A DNA stretch of 21,303 nt from Bacteroidales bacterium UBA6366. Its GTDB lineage: Bacteria > Bacteroidota > Bacteroidia > Bacteroidales > UBA932. Numbering within the stretch: position 1 is the stretch's first letter; every line of letters starts with the position of its first letter. Shown piece after piece: positions 8,601-17,200 of this stretch. Under the pieces are notes generated by a model. That model was not told where the DNA came from, did no database searches, and saw only the letters and a list, made by a program, of their open reading frames with translations. The DNA is taken from assembly GCA_002438845.1 (NCBI GenBank), contig DJRG01000005.1:11548-32850 (forward strand), given 5' to 3'. The translations under genes were made by a program, and so were the position numbers.

Positions 8601-8843
8601 ATAACCGATGCTGGAGAATGTCAGGACGGCGTCGGACGGAATCCCGGAGAGCGACCAGGTTCCGTCATCGCTCGTGACCGTGCCGGTCGTGGTGCCCTCG
8701 ATGAAGACCCCGACTCCGACAAGCGGACTATTGCCGCTGTCTGTGACCTTTCCTTTCACATTTATGTTCTGGGCCGTGGCGGCCAGGACGCAGAGAAAGG
8801 CCAGAAGAGTGGCGGCTATTGCTCTCTTTATGCTATTTTTCAT
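5637..8843 (-). CDS. susC: SusC/RagA-family TonB-dependent outer-membrane transporter
   Basis: This is an energised outer-membrane importer of large oligomers, working with SusD and TonB-ExbBD. The product is 1068 residues, normal for the family. Order of parts: signal peptide (to AATAQ, residue 25); carboxypeptidase-regulatory-like domain (about 27-100, NVKGKVTDSGNSPLVGVGVF); TonB-box region around GEVMVVAYGTAKKSSFTGS (about 108-126); plug domain (about 127-240, with VAGLQVTSGGGQPGEG, MIRGIGSIN, PLYVVDGIPYDG, LKDASAGALYGARGANGVI); then a 22-strand-type barrel ending in Phe (AIVAGIDIQF), the usual signal for outer-membrane insertion. Its start lies inside the end of the FN3 gene (11-bp overlap), so translation is probably coupled. 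The frame is intact. The substrate is not readable from sequence. The symbol denotes the family only. Confidence 0.95.
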   Translation of the reverse strand: MKNSIKRAIAATLLAFLCVLAATAQNINVKGKVTDSGNSPLVGVGVFIEGTTTGTVTSDDGTWSLSGIPSDAVLTFSSIGYVTQEIHVAGKSVIDVVLQEDIIDDELGEVMVVAYGTAKKSSFTGSAAVVKGDELQKRVTGNITKSIEGTVAGLQVTSGGGQPGEGASIMIRGIGSINAVSTPLYVVDGIPYDGSLSAINPADIESLTVLKDASAGALYGARGANGVIVITTKKGSGERSVVSYKGSAGIASRSLKRYNLVGMDDFVELTYESLRNSAQYSTGMDFEGASAYASANLGQTIGGLKNPEYYNPYKNHTWSTLIDQSTGKIKDDAVAAWNENWMDEISDNAALRTEHIFSVNGATEKVNYLISMGYYKENGILQNTDFNRYTGRVNVDSQANSWMKVGMSANYSHTKADYQNFSGSTTSNVWYTAQFMAPVYPVYLKDMAGNNILDEAGNLQYEYGDEDDNGYANRPTAQGFNSRAELYNNKAYYYRNTLSARSYLTFGTTRKDALLYGLRLTANLGTDFNDYQRTITNDKYHGNAADQGGRLSKTNTRTLSYTFNQILNYDRTFSDHDVKVLLGHEYYRYRFNYAMGEKTGIMDGIDELDPAVTTSGNSSYSNNYGIESWFTRLNYGFRNRYYFDASWRTDGSSRFYRTDRWGNFWSVGASWRLSQEKFMEQFSSWLSNLTVKASYGVQGNDNLGTYYAWQGLYDYTWANGSEAGAFASKLENKAITWEKNGNLNAGIEASLFGGKVTFTAEYYNRHTRDMLLESPLAISTGFTGYDANVGSMKNQGFEFSGRINILDRPNFRWDANVMASLNRNKVTSLTSSQDFISAGASVIEVGKPIYTFYLSKTAGVDPATGKRLYYAYWKRGVDETGAISNVRCDEYVTDNVSLASLSKYYMGSREPAVSGSLGSSFVIFKNIDLSFLTTWSIGGKVYDGLYSGTMNVQYAGNNWHKNVLRRWQKPGDVTDVPMVEIGGSSPANDSALINASYFAIKNITLGYTFPKNWLSKVDISALRIFVTADNIAMFNHLDGMDPQYNFTGSVSYSYTPSRAIVAGIDIQF

Positions 8844-10758
8844 AATTTGTTCCGAATATGTTCATGTTGTGGATTATTGTCCAAAGGTCTTCAGTAGAGG
8901 TCGGTGTCCCGAAGACCGGGATAGCCTCCACACCGTCAAGCCTCAGTCCGACAGGGGAGGCCTCGGCGTTTGCGGCAAGGTTCTCGAAGACCGCCGTCGC
9001 CCTTGTCCTTGCAGCCTTTGTCTCGGCCGTCGTTGTGGTCACGGACGCATGCTTCGTGAGTTTGTCTCCGGCCTTGTTCACTACAGTCGCCATCACTGTG
9101 TAGGATGTCTGCGGCTCCACGTCGACAACAAGGGCAAGGCCGTTTCCGTTGATGTACTCAAGGTATGATTCCTTCAACTCTGTGCCTTTGTCTGCGATTA
9201 TGGCAGGGTAGGAGGACTCTGGAACATTGGCGAGTGCCGCTGTCTTGATGATGACCAGTCTGCCGGACTCTATCCCGACTCCTTTCAGAACACAGGCCAT
9301 CTTGCTGGATGTCGGGCCGTATTTCTCGTTGACCAGAGCGGCGATCGAGAACCAGGTGTAGGCCTCGCTTGTGGTCTTTGTCGTGATTGAGTTGACGGTC
9401 AGCTCCTCTTCTCCCGATGCGGATGTCGCCAGTGCGGACATTGTGTAGGAGACACCGGAGTTGCAAGGGGTCACAGAGTTGTAGCCGTTAGAGGAGTTCA
9501 CGAGCGCAAGATAGTCTGACCTGACAGCGTAACTGTAGGATGTGTCCCTCAGGAATGCCTTGACGGCCTCCTTGTCGTATGGATCGCTGAAGACACTGTT
9601 GAATGTGCTTGTCGGAAGAAGACGGTAGCGGATGCTTTGTACATCCCGTCCTTTCCATGTTGTCCACACGGAGTTGGTCCATCCGTAACCTGTCATTCCG
9701 AGATAGGCGTTGGTGAGGTAGAAGTTCTGGTCGAACCAACCGGATCCGCCGTAGTTCGGGCCTGAGGACCAGCCGGTTGCAGTGGTCGTGATCCTTTTTG
9801 TGTACAGTCCTGTCGTGACGTTGCCGTTGTAGTCCATCCCGAATGCGATGATGTCGTAGCTCATCTCGGAGGCGAGGCTGGACACGCCGATGGTGTTTGT
9901 TCCGACCTTCAGGACGGAAGCTATGGCAAGCTGGAGGCTTATACCTTTGCTTTTGGCATATTCGATGATTGCGGATCTGTATCTTTCTATGACTGTGGCC
10001 TCGTCAAACTGCATCAAGGTTGAGGATGAGACCACATCGTAGTAGAAGGTGGCGTCAGGAGTCGCATATACATCGAAAACGACCGCGTCCGCAAGAACGT
10101 TCTCTGGAACGATCAGCAGGGCCGGCACATCCTCGGATGAGGTCGTGAAACTGGCCTGGGTGTATTCGGACGCTGTGTTGCCGCTTCCCGCAGGGATGGC
10201 CTTGACAGTGAATATGTAGTCAGTCCCCTTGGCGAGATTCGAGAGTGTGACGCGGTTCTCTGTCGTCGTTCCGCTGATGCCGCCGATGGTATATTCATAG
10301 CTGCCGGCACCAGGGATGACGCTCCAGCTGATTATTGTCTTGGAGGCGTAGGCGCTGCCGACTGTGATCTCAGGCTTTTCAAGCTGGCTCACGTCAGATG
10401 TGCGTACGTGAATATAGACGGGCTCGGATGATGCCTTTGATCCGCCTTTCGCAGGTTCAGCCTGAAGCTTGACGACATATTCCTTGGCAGCATCCAATCC
10501 GTTGAATGTCACGAATAAGGCCTTGGTCGAATCCGCTTCGGCTCCGTCAAGGGAGTAGGTGTAGTTCTCCGCTCCGTAAACTTTGCCCCAGTCCACGCGG
10601 AAGCCTGAAACGGTCACCTCGCTGACCTTGGCGTCAGGTGTCTTTAGTGTTTCGCTTAAAGTCTCTTCCTTTGTCTCCGAACCGCATCCGATGAGCAGGA
10701 AGAGAACCGATGACGCAGCCATCACAAAGGCTGACTTTATCATTCTTGAAGTCTTCAT
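8833..10758 (-). CDS. Fibronectin type III-domain surface lipoprotein
   Basis: The product is 641 residues with a signal peptide and lipobox LLIGC (Cys25) followed by GSETKEE, an acidic stretch expected of surface-exposed lipoproteins. Two FN3-like domains follow (about residues 37-120, with FRVDWGKVYGAENYTYSLDG, and about 127-208, with IISWSVIPGAGSYEYTIGG). The second half (about 210-640) is beta-rich with aromatic patches (WSSGPNYGGSGWFDQNFY) and ends in a third FN3-like strand set (TSYTVMATVVNKAGD). No catalytic motif is seen. The start overlaps the protease stop as ATGA (10755-10758), and the end overlaps the SusC start by 11 bp, so it is made in step with both. It probably acts as a surface binding or scaffold subunit between protease and importer; that role is inferred from position. 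The specific family of the second half is not recognised. Confidence 0.8.
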   Translation of the reverse strand: MKTSRMIKSAFVMAASSVLFLLIGCGSETKEETLSETLKTPDAKVSEVTVSGFRVDWGKVYGAENYTYSLDGAEADSTKALFVTFNGLDAAKEYVVKLQAEPAKGGSKASSEPVYIHVRTSDVSQLEKPEITVGSAYASKTIISWSVIPGAGSYEYTIGGISGTTTENRVTLSNLAKGTDYIFTVKAIPAGSGNTASEYTQASFTTSSEDVPALLIVPENVLADAVVFDVYATPDATFYYDVVSSSTLMQFDEATVIERYRSAIIEYAKSKGISLQLAIASVLKVGTNTIGVSSLASEMSYDIIAFGMDYNGNVTTGLYTKRITTTATGWSSGPNYGGSGWFDQNFYLTNAYLGMTGYGWTNSVWTTWKGRDVQSIRYRLLPTSTFNSVFSDPYDKEAVKAFLRDTSYSYAVRSDYLALVNSSNGYNSVTPCNSGVSYTMSALATSASGEEELTVNSITTKTTSEAYTWFSIAALVNEKYGPTSSKMACVLKGVGIESGRLVIIKTAALANVPESSYPAIIADKGTELKESYLEYINGNGLALVVDVEPQTSYTVMATVVNKAGDKLTKHASVTTTTAETKAARTRATAVFENLAANAEASPVGLRLDGVEAIPVFGTPTSTEDLWTIIHNMNIFGTNYEK

Positions 10759-12656
10759 GATTCCACAGTCACGTTTATGGTCCTGACGGACTGGTTGCCG
10801 TCGGTGATCCTGATTACAGTCTTGCCTTGGGACACACCCTTGATCGTAAGGACGCTGTCCTTCAGGCTTACTTCAACTATTCCTTGCGCCGCCAATGAAT
10901 ATGTCAGCACGTCAGTCTTGTAGAAATATTCAGAGAGATTGACGCTGACCTCGCCGCCCTTGCTGACCGTGATGTCAGGGATCATGGCGACTTTCTTCAC
11001 CGCCAGCAGAAGCTGGTAGGTGTCCAGTGAGCCGGCTCCCATATTCCCGAAATATGGCGCCTCGCAGAACGGATCGACCGGGGTGACGCTGGAAAGCAGT
11101 GCCTCTTTTAGCATGTCGCTAGTCAGACCTTTTTTCTTTTCCGCTCCGTAGTACCAGCTGACAGCGAGCGCGCAGGCTCCGGAGACGTGCGGGCAAGCCA
11201 TTGAGGTTCCGTTGATCCCCTCGTAGGCTGAACCTCCGTCTTCGGCAACGCTCGTGCTGTAGACTCCGCCGTAGGTAGAGTTGAGGGAAAGGTCGCCGCC
11301 AGGAGCGGAAAGGCTGACCCATTTGCCGTAGTTGGTGAAGTATGACGGTGTTCCGAGCCAGGATGTGGCCGCGACACTGACCACAGCTTCATCCGAGGCT
11401 GGGTAGCAGAGCTCGTTCGATGCATCGTTTCCTGCTGCAAAGATCACGATTCCACCAGCCATAGGGCCTTCCTGCACACCGTTCTCGTCCACGCCCGCAT
11501 ACTTGATGAAGTAGTGGATGGCATCAGCGAGCGCTGAGTAATTTCCTCTAGTCCAGTCGTTTTTGGACAGTGCTCCGGCAGTGTAGCCCCAACTGTTCTG
11601 ACAAATCACCGCACCGTTGTCAGCAGCGTACTTGATCGCGCGCACCTGCGCTCCGAGTCCACCACCGGAGTTTCCTGATTCCGATGCTCCAAGAGTCTCG
11701 CAGGACATGATTCTGACTCCGTCACCGCTGCCTGATCCACCTGCTATCCCGTTAACTCCGATTCCGTTGTTGTTGACTGCAGCGATGGTGCCGGCAACGT
11801 GCGTTCCGTGCATATTCTCCGAGGAGAAAGTCAATTTGCCATTGTTGTCGGTGAAATTGTAACCGTTCACGTCATCGATGTAACCGTTGCCATCGTCATC
11901 GATTCCGTTGCCCGGAATCTCGCCCTTGTTGACCCACATGTTCGCTGCGAGGTCCTCATGGTCGTATTTGACGCCCTGGTCCACAACAGCAACGATCACG
12001 TCCGGATTCCCAGTGCACAGCTGCCATGCGGCATAGACATCAGCGTCCGCCCCAACAACTGTGGAGTTGGAATAGACGTTGCCCGAATTGTTATAGTGCC
12101 ACTGCATTCTCTGCGAACGGACACTTTCATTGAACGGGAACGGAATATTCCTTGCCGATGAATATGCCCTCGTGGCGGCTGGTTCTTCATTTTCAGCCGT
12201 CGTGGCTTTTGAATATGCCGCCGTGGCTGTCGGGATGGAATATTCAATGACTTCAACTCCGTCGCATCCGGAGAGCATATTCGCCACTTCCTTCGCTGGG
12301 ACGGCCTCGTCGTATTTGGCTATGAACCATCTGTCCAACCCTTCCTTTTTGGTTCGTGCCTCGAACCGTCCGCAGGAAGGAAACAACCGTTCGAAACTTA
12401 CAGAGCCGACATTCATCAGAACCCTGTCGATCTGAGTGTTGCCGGAGGTGACACCTCCCGTCCTTGTTGCTGTCTCATTTGCGGCTCCGGCCTTCATCTT
12501 CACGATGATCTCGCCTTGGATCGCCGCATCCGGCGAAAAGACAACGATAGGCCCGCTGTCTTCCGACCCAGGCCCATTGTTCTCATTTCCACCGATTCCA
12601 TTGCACCCCGCCAGCATCACAAGCAGCGGAGTGATTGTCAAGAATCTGTTTTTCAT
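10755..12656 (-). CDS. S8-family (subtilisin-like) serine protease, lipoprotein
   Basis: This is an endopeptidase anchored by an N-terminal lipid, inferred to work on the cell surface. The product is 633 residues. The signal peptide and lipobox MLAGC (Cys18) precede a Gly/Asn/Glu-rich linker. A propeptide-like region covers about 45-140 (AIQGEIIVKMKAGA ... GVEVIEYSIP). The catalytic domain covers about 185-555. The triad is complete: Asp226 in VIVAVVDQGV, His283 in MHGTHVAGTIAA, Ser485 in NGTSMACPHVSG, with oxyanion Asn354 in ICQNSWGY. A Gly/Asp-rich insert near 250-265 (GIDDDGNGYIDDVNGYNF) could bind calcium. The last 70 residues form a cadherin/Ig-like strand module. No type IX secretion C-terminal domain is visible, in line with lipid anchoring. 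Its stop is fused to the start of the FN3 gene by a 4-bp overlap. Substrate specificity is unknown. Confidence 0.95.
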   Translation of the reverse strand: MKNRFLTITPLLVMLAGCNGIGGNENNGPGSEDSGPIVVFSPDAAIQGEIIVKMKAGAANETATRTGGVTSGNTQIDRVLMNVGSVSFERLFPSCGRFEARTKKEGLDRWFIAKYDEAVPAKEVANMLSGCDGVEVIEYSIPTATAAYSKATTAENEEPAATRAYSSARNIPFPFNESVRSQRMQWHYNNSGNVYSNSTVVGADADVYAAWQLCTGNPDVIVAVVDQGVKYDHEDLAANMWVNKGEIPGNGIDDDGNGYIDDVNGYNFTDNNGKLTFSSENMHGTHVAGTIAAVNNNGIGVNGIAGGSGSGDGVRIMSCETLGASESGNSGGGLGAQVRAIKYAADNGAVICQNSWGYTAGALSKNDWTRGNYSALADAIHYFIKYAGVDENGVQEGPMAGGIVIFAAGNDASNELCYPASDEAVVSVAATSWLGTPSYFTNYGKWVSLSAPGGDLSLNSTYGGVYSTSVAEDGGSAYEGINGTSMACPHVSGACALAVSWYYGAEKKKGLTSDMLKEALLSSVTPVDPFCEAPYFGNMGAGSLDTYQLLLAVKKVAMIPDITVSKGGEVSVNLSEYFYKTDVLTYSLAAQGIVEVSLKDSVLTIKGVSQGKTVIRITDGNQSVRTINVTVES

Positions 12657-12673
12657 TATTGATTGTTAAAAGT

Positions 12674-14254
12674 TTATTCCTTCACGCATCTTACCTGGCC
12701 GGTATAGACTTGCGCTCTTGTCTCGTACTCAGCCCAGTAGCCGTTGAATGCCGCAACATAGTACTCGCAGCTCTGGTTCTTCTTTTCGGGATCATAAGTC
12801 TTTTCCTGACTTGTCAGGTAGAAAGTTTGGCCGCTTGCGTAGTTGTAAGGTGTGGTCCCGGCCGGTGAATATGATGACGGATAGATGCTTCCTGCCATCG
12901 GGTAGAAATCACCTGTCTGTCTCCAGACACGTCCGCAACCGTTCTCCCTGTTCCATAGGAACTCGTTGTTGATTCCGGTCTCGTCATATTCACCATGCTT
13001 GCCTCCGGTCTTGATGCTCTCATCGCCTACAGCCTTGCCCCACATGTTCTTGCCAGGCACTTTGTAGCCTGGAGGACATGGGTCGAAAATGGTTTTCTCC
13101 TCGCCCCAAAGTCCTGGCTGGACACTGTCCTCGTCGCTGGAGTCGATGTACCATGAATAGCTTGTCGAGAAGTAACCTACAAGAAATCTCATCGGGTGTT
13201 CAGACGCGAACGGGATGTTGCCCGGCGCCGCGAAAGAGGCCTTTGCCTTGAACTTTGAGTCTATTTCCCACTCTCCGGTGCCGTCACCGACCTCTGTGTT
13301 TGGCTTGTTCCATTCCGGCTTGTTGGAACAATAGTCCTTTGCGTTCTCGTAGTCGGTTATGCCGCTGTAATCAGCATAAGGAGAACGTGACGGAATGAAC
13401 GGATCCTTCCTGCCCATCTGGTAAATCATTCCTCTGTTGTTTATGTCCATCGGTGTGTTGTTGAGCGCTCCAAGGTTGCGGTCCATGATCTGTGCTATGA
13501 CGTTGCCCTCAGGGCCGATGTGATCGTGTACATTGAGGTCATTGTTTGTGACCCAGATGTGCCAGCTCCAGAGCACCTTGCCCTTGGCGTTCTTTACAGC
13601 GATGAGTGCGTTCCCCTCGCTTCTTCCCGTAGAGAAAGAAATATAGCCTCCGTTGTAGGAAGGAGTCCCGTCTATGATCTCATACGACATCGTACGGTCC
13701 CCGTCGTTCCTGGCCTCCCAAAGAAGTTCGGCGTAGGCAACATCCTTTATCTCAAGTCCCGCTGTCTCGATGTACTTGCTTTTTCCGTCCTTGCCACCAT
13801 TGCCTTTGATGTCAGCGCGGAACTTGTAAGAGCCGTTGGTTTTGGCAATGTAGCAGTTGGCAGTCCCGTCAGCGCTCAGGTCTTTGGCCTCGTCAGCTCT
13901 TTGTGAGACTCTTAGCGAAACCTCTTTGGATTCATCACCTCTCATGGCAGTAACCTTTATCTCATCTGTCTTGACGGAACCATTATTCTCATGGGCCTCC
14001 ACAACGAGGCAGCTGTCGGTGTCGATACTGACAGCGAACCAGTCTCCAGACTGGGCAGCGTAACTCCAGCTCTTGGCATTTGTCGCCATTGTGACAAGTG
14101 CCTTGCCTCCTTCCTTGTCAAACACAATTTTGGAATCAGATGACTTAAGGAACAGTGGTGCCTCGTAAGTGTCAGGAGCGACCTTTGTTGTCTCAGTGCA
14201 GCCGGCTGCTATTCCGGTTGCAATAATCATTGTTATGATATAATTGAGTTTCAT
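12674..14254 (-). CDS. BACON plus FISUMP-like domain surface lipoprotein
   Basis: The product is 526 residues with lipobox GIAAGC (Cys19). A BACON domain occupies about residues 35-120 (KIVFDKEGGKALVTMATNAKSWSY ... EVSLRVSQRA). The rest matches the module common in Bacteroidota fimbrillin-type and major-paralogous proteins: ANCYIAKTNGSYKF, then KGKVLWSWHIWVTNN, then IMDRNLGALNN, GMIYQMGRKDPF, DPCPPGYKVP, and the closing QVRCVKE. This architecture is known in surface adhesin or fimbrial-tip-like proteins, but no enzymatic function has been established that I can name. The gene follows the repeat-protein gene by 20 bp and precedes the protease by 17 bp. A role in ligand binding or adhesion at the surface is inferred. 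All motifs of the module are present and the frame is intact. Confidence 0.85.
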   Translation of the reverse strand: MKLNYIITMIIATGIAAGCTETTKVAPDTYEAPLFLKSSDSKIVFDKEGGKALVTMATNAKSWSYAAQSGDWFAVSIDTDSCLVVEAHENNGSVKTDEIKVTAMRGDESKEVSLRVSQRADEAKDLSADGTANCYIAKTNGSYKFRADIKGNGGKDGKSKYIETAGLEIKDVAYAELLWEARNDGDRTMSYEIIDGTPSYNGGYISFSTGRSEGNALIAVKNAKGKVLWSWHIWVTNNDLNVHDHIGPEGNVIAQIMDRNLGALNNTPMDINNRGMIYQMGRKDPFIPSRSPYADYSGITDYENAKDYCSNKPEWNKPNTEVGDGTGEWEIDSKFKAKASFAAPGNIPFASEHPMRFLVGYFSTSYSWYIDSSDEDSVQPGLWGEEKTIFDPCPPGYKVPGKNMWGKAVGDESIKTGGKHGEYDETGINNEFLWNRENGCGRVWRQTGDFYPMAGSIYPSSYSPAGTTPYNYASGQTFYLTSQEKTYDPEKKNQSCEYYVAAFNGYWAEYETRAQVYTGQVRCVKE

Positions 14255-14274
14255 ATACTTTATCGTTTGGAAAA

Positions 14275-17200
14275 TTAGTCGTCAGTCTTGCAAACATCCG
14301 GAATCTTTTCATAATCCGTGAGTTTTGTACAGCCCTTGAACATTGCCTTGAGATTCTTGAGGTTGGCGAATCCTGTGATGTCCGCTGTCTCAGCTGTCCT
14401 TTCGTAGAGGTGGTACTTGACACCATTCACTACGGTGTAAGGTGATTCTCCAGTCAGCGAGACACAGCCGTCGAATGCGTAAGTTGCGCTGGTCAAAGCT
14501 TTGAAATTATCGAAGACATTGACAGGCACGGATGTCAAGGATGAACAATTCTGGAAGATATTGTTGATGTACCTTACTTTCTCAGGATTGAGGAATATGT
14601 TGTCACCAACCTCTTTCAGTGATGTGCAGTCAGAGAACACTCCATTGATTGAGGTTGATCCGTTGGCGCAGTTGAATATCTCAGAGCCAACTTTCTCCAA
14701 TCCAGAGCAACCCTTGAACGCATTGCCGTAGTTGCTGACCTTGGCGTTGTTCTTGAACAAGCCTGATGGAACCTCCTTTAGTCCTGTGCAGTTCTGGAAA
14801 ATGCTGGTCATGTTTCCTGAGGCTGCGTTGATCCCGCTGAACGCATCGGATGCGATCGCTTCTAGAGAGGAACATCCTGAGAACATTGACGTCAACGTCT
14901 TTGTCTTAGTGGATGTGCCGAACAGCCCGGCAGGTACGGACTGAAGCGCGGTGCAGTTCTGGAAACAGCTTTCTGTTGTTGTCGCGTTGGTGTTCTTGAC
15001 AAACAGCTTCTCTGGAATCGTGACGAGTGCAGTACATCCGTAGAACGTCTTTTTGAACGAATCAGCGCCAGTGAGTCCGTCGAGGATTCCGGCAGGAAGT
15101 GACTTCAAAGAAACGCATCCCTCAAACGCTGAGTCAAGCTTGAGCTTGCTGGTGGAGTTGGCACCGAAGATATTGCCTACTGAAGTCAGAGCCGTGCATC
15201 CCTTGAATGTATTAACGTAGGTTGAGACCTTGCTGTTTTTCTCGAACAGACCGTCAGGAAGACTTGTCAATGAGACGCATCCGTTGAAAGCGCTTTCGAA
15301 AGTTGTCACGGCTTTGTTGTTTGCGAAAAGATTGCCAGGTAGGTCGGTAAGAGAAGTGCAACCGTTGAACACATTCTTGAATGTCGTGGTCAAGGTGTTG
15401 CTTGCGAACAATCCGGCAGGAACAGATTCGATCCCGGAGGAAGAGAATACATCGCTGGTAGTCTTTAGGTTGGCCATAGGGGAGAAGAGACCCTCAGGGA
15501 TTGTCTTGAGGCTTGCGCACCCACTGAACAAACCGCTTATGTCTGTGACCTTTGCCGCTCCAGCGAAAGCGTTCTCGGAAACCTTGCTGAGTTTTGTGCA
15601 GCCGTTGAACAGGTTCGTGATCGAGGTGCAGGCGTCACAACCTTCAAGGATATTGTCGCCTATCTCCTCTATGCTGGTGCAGCCTTTGAAAATACCCGAG
15701 AATGATTTGAGTTTTGCAAGTCCTTTGAATACCCCGGCAGGAATCGATCTGAGTGACGTGCAGCCTCCGAATGCGTTGTTGAAATTTGTCACGGCTCCAG
15801 CGTCCTTGAACAGACCTGACGGAATCGTCTCAAGAGAAGAACATCCGTTGAAAATATTTTCGATGTTGGTGATTTTTGTGAATCCGTCCAGAAGTCCGGC
15901 AGGAATTTCCTTCAATGAAGAGCATCCGTTGAAGACCATTCTCATTCCGTTCCCTCTCTTTCCATAGACAACACCTTGTGATCCGGAATTTTTGAAAAGA
16001 TCGGCAGGTATGCTTTGAAGTTCAGAGCAGCCGCTGAAGCAGGACATGAACGAGTTTACGGAAGAACAGCCTTTGAAGACATCCGCTGGGATGCTCTTGA
16101 TCTTGGTTTTTGAGAAGGTCTGCTCGAAAGTCTCGCATTTTGTGTTGTTTGCGAACAATCCTGCAGGTATCTCAGAAAGTCCTGTGCTTGTGAAAGCCAT
16201 TCTGAAACTCTCACATTCAGTCTGATTCCTGAAGATTCCTGCCGGAATAGTTGTGAGAGCCTCATCGTAGGAGAACACAGCGTTCAATGTCGTGATTTTA
16301 GGATTGTTGGCAAACAAATCCTTGTCAACGGAAGTTAGTTTGGGCATCCCCGAGAATGTGGAACTGCAGTCAGTGAGTTCAGGATTCTTAGAAAAAATGT
16401 CTTTGTCAATCTGTTCAACTGACTCGCAATTAGAGAAAACAGACCCTGCGTCTGAAAGTTTCGGACAGTTGTAGAAAATCTGTTGAGGAATAGTCTCTAT
16501 GGATTTGCAAGAATAGAACATGTTGTTCACACTTTCAGTCTCGCTGGCATTGGCAAGCAACCCTTCCGGGATGACTTTAAGCGAGTCGCACTGGGCAAAA
16601 GCGGACTCAAAAGTTGTGACTTTTGAGAAGGCTCCCGTGTCATCATCAGGAATGCTTGCCAGGTAGCCGCATCCTTCAAACGCGTACTCCATTGTTGTCA
16701 GTCCTAGCCGTCCCCAGTTGTAGACCTGCTCGATCTGATCCTTCTGGTCGTATGACAGAGAGTTCACGCTGATTCCGCTAGTCTGTCCTTTTACCGAGAC
16801 AACGAAGTAGCCCGTGTCAGCATATTCATGGGTAGGATTGTCGGTTGTGAACTTTTCGGTGTCGCTGCCGTCCCCCCAGTCAACCGTGATGTCTGTCACG
16901 CCTTCAACTGGCAGCATGGATGTGACTATATCGCCTTTCGCCTTCTGAACATGAAGACCGATGATGAATGCGTCCTTGTCAATTCCGGGTTGTGAGACTG
17001 TAATCACTTTGGAGTCCGTGTTTTCTTTGCCATCACCTGTCTTGATTGTGATTTTCACTGTTCTGGTCTCGGCGCCAGAGTTGACGGTCGGAACGAATTT
17101 CAGGCCGTTATCGGTTTTTTCGACTGTCAGCCAGCCGCTTTCGTTGCCCGAGATGGAATATTCCCAATCAAAGTTCGCCTTTACCTCGACTTCCTTTGCC

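Noticed and set aside
10755..12656. Type IX secretion of the S8 protease
   Set aside because: The protein has an N-terminal lipobox, and its last 70 residues look like an Ig/cadherin-like strand module without the usual secretion-tail motif.
15230..15967. 245-codon plus-strand open frame with periodic peptide
   Set aside because: Its periodicity is the antisense image of the BspA-like repeats, which keep the opposite frame open; it has no start context or known domain.
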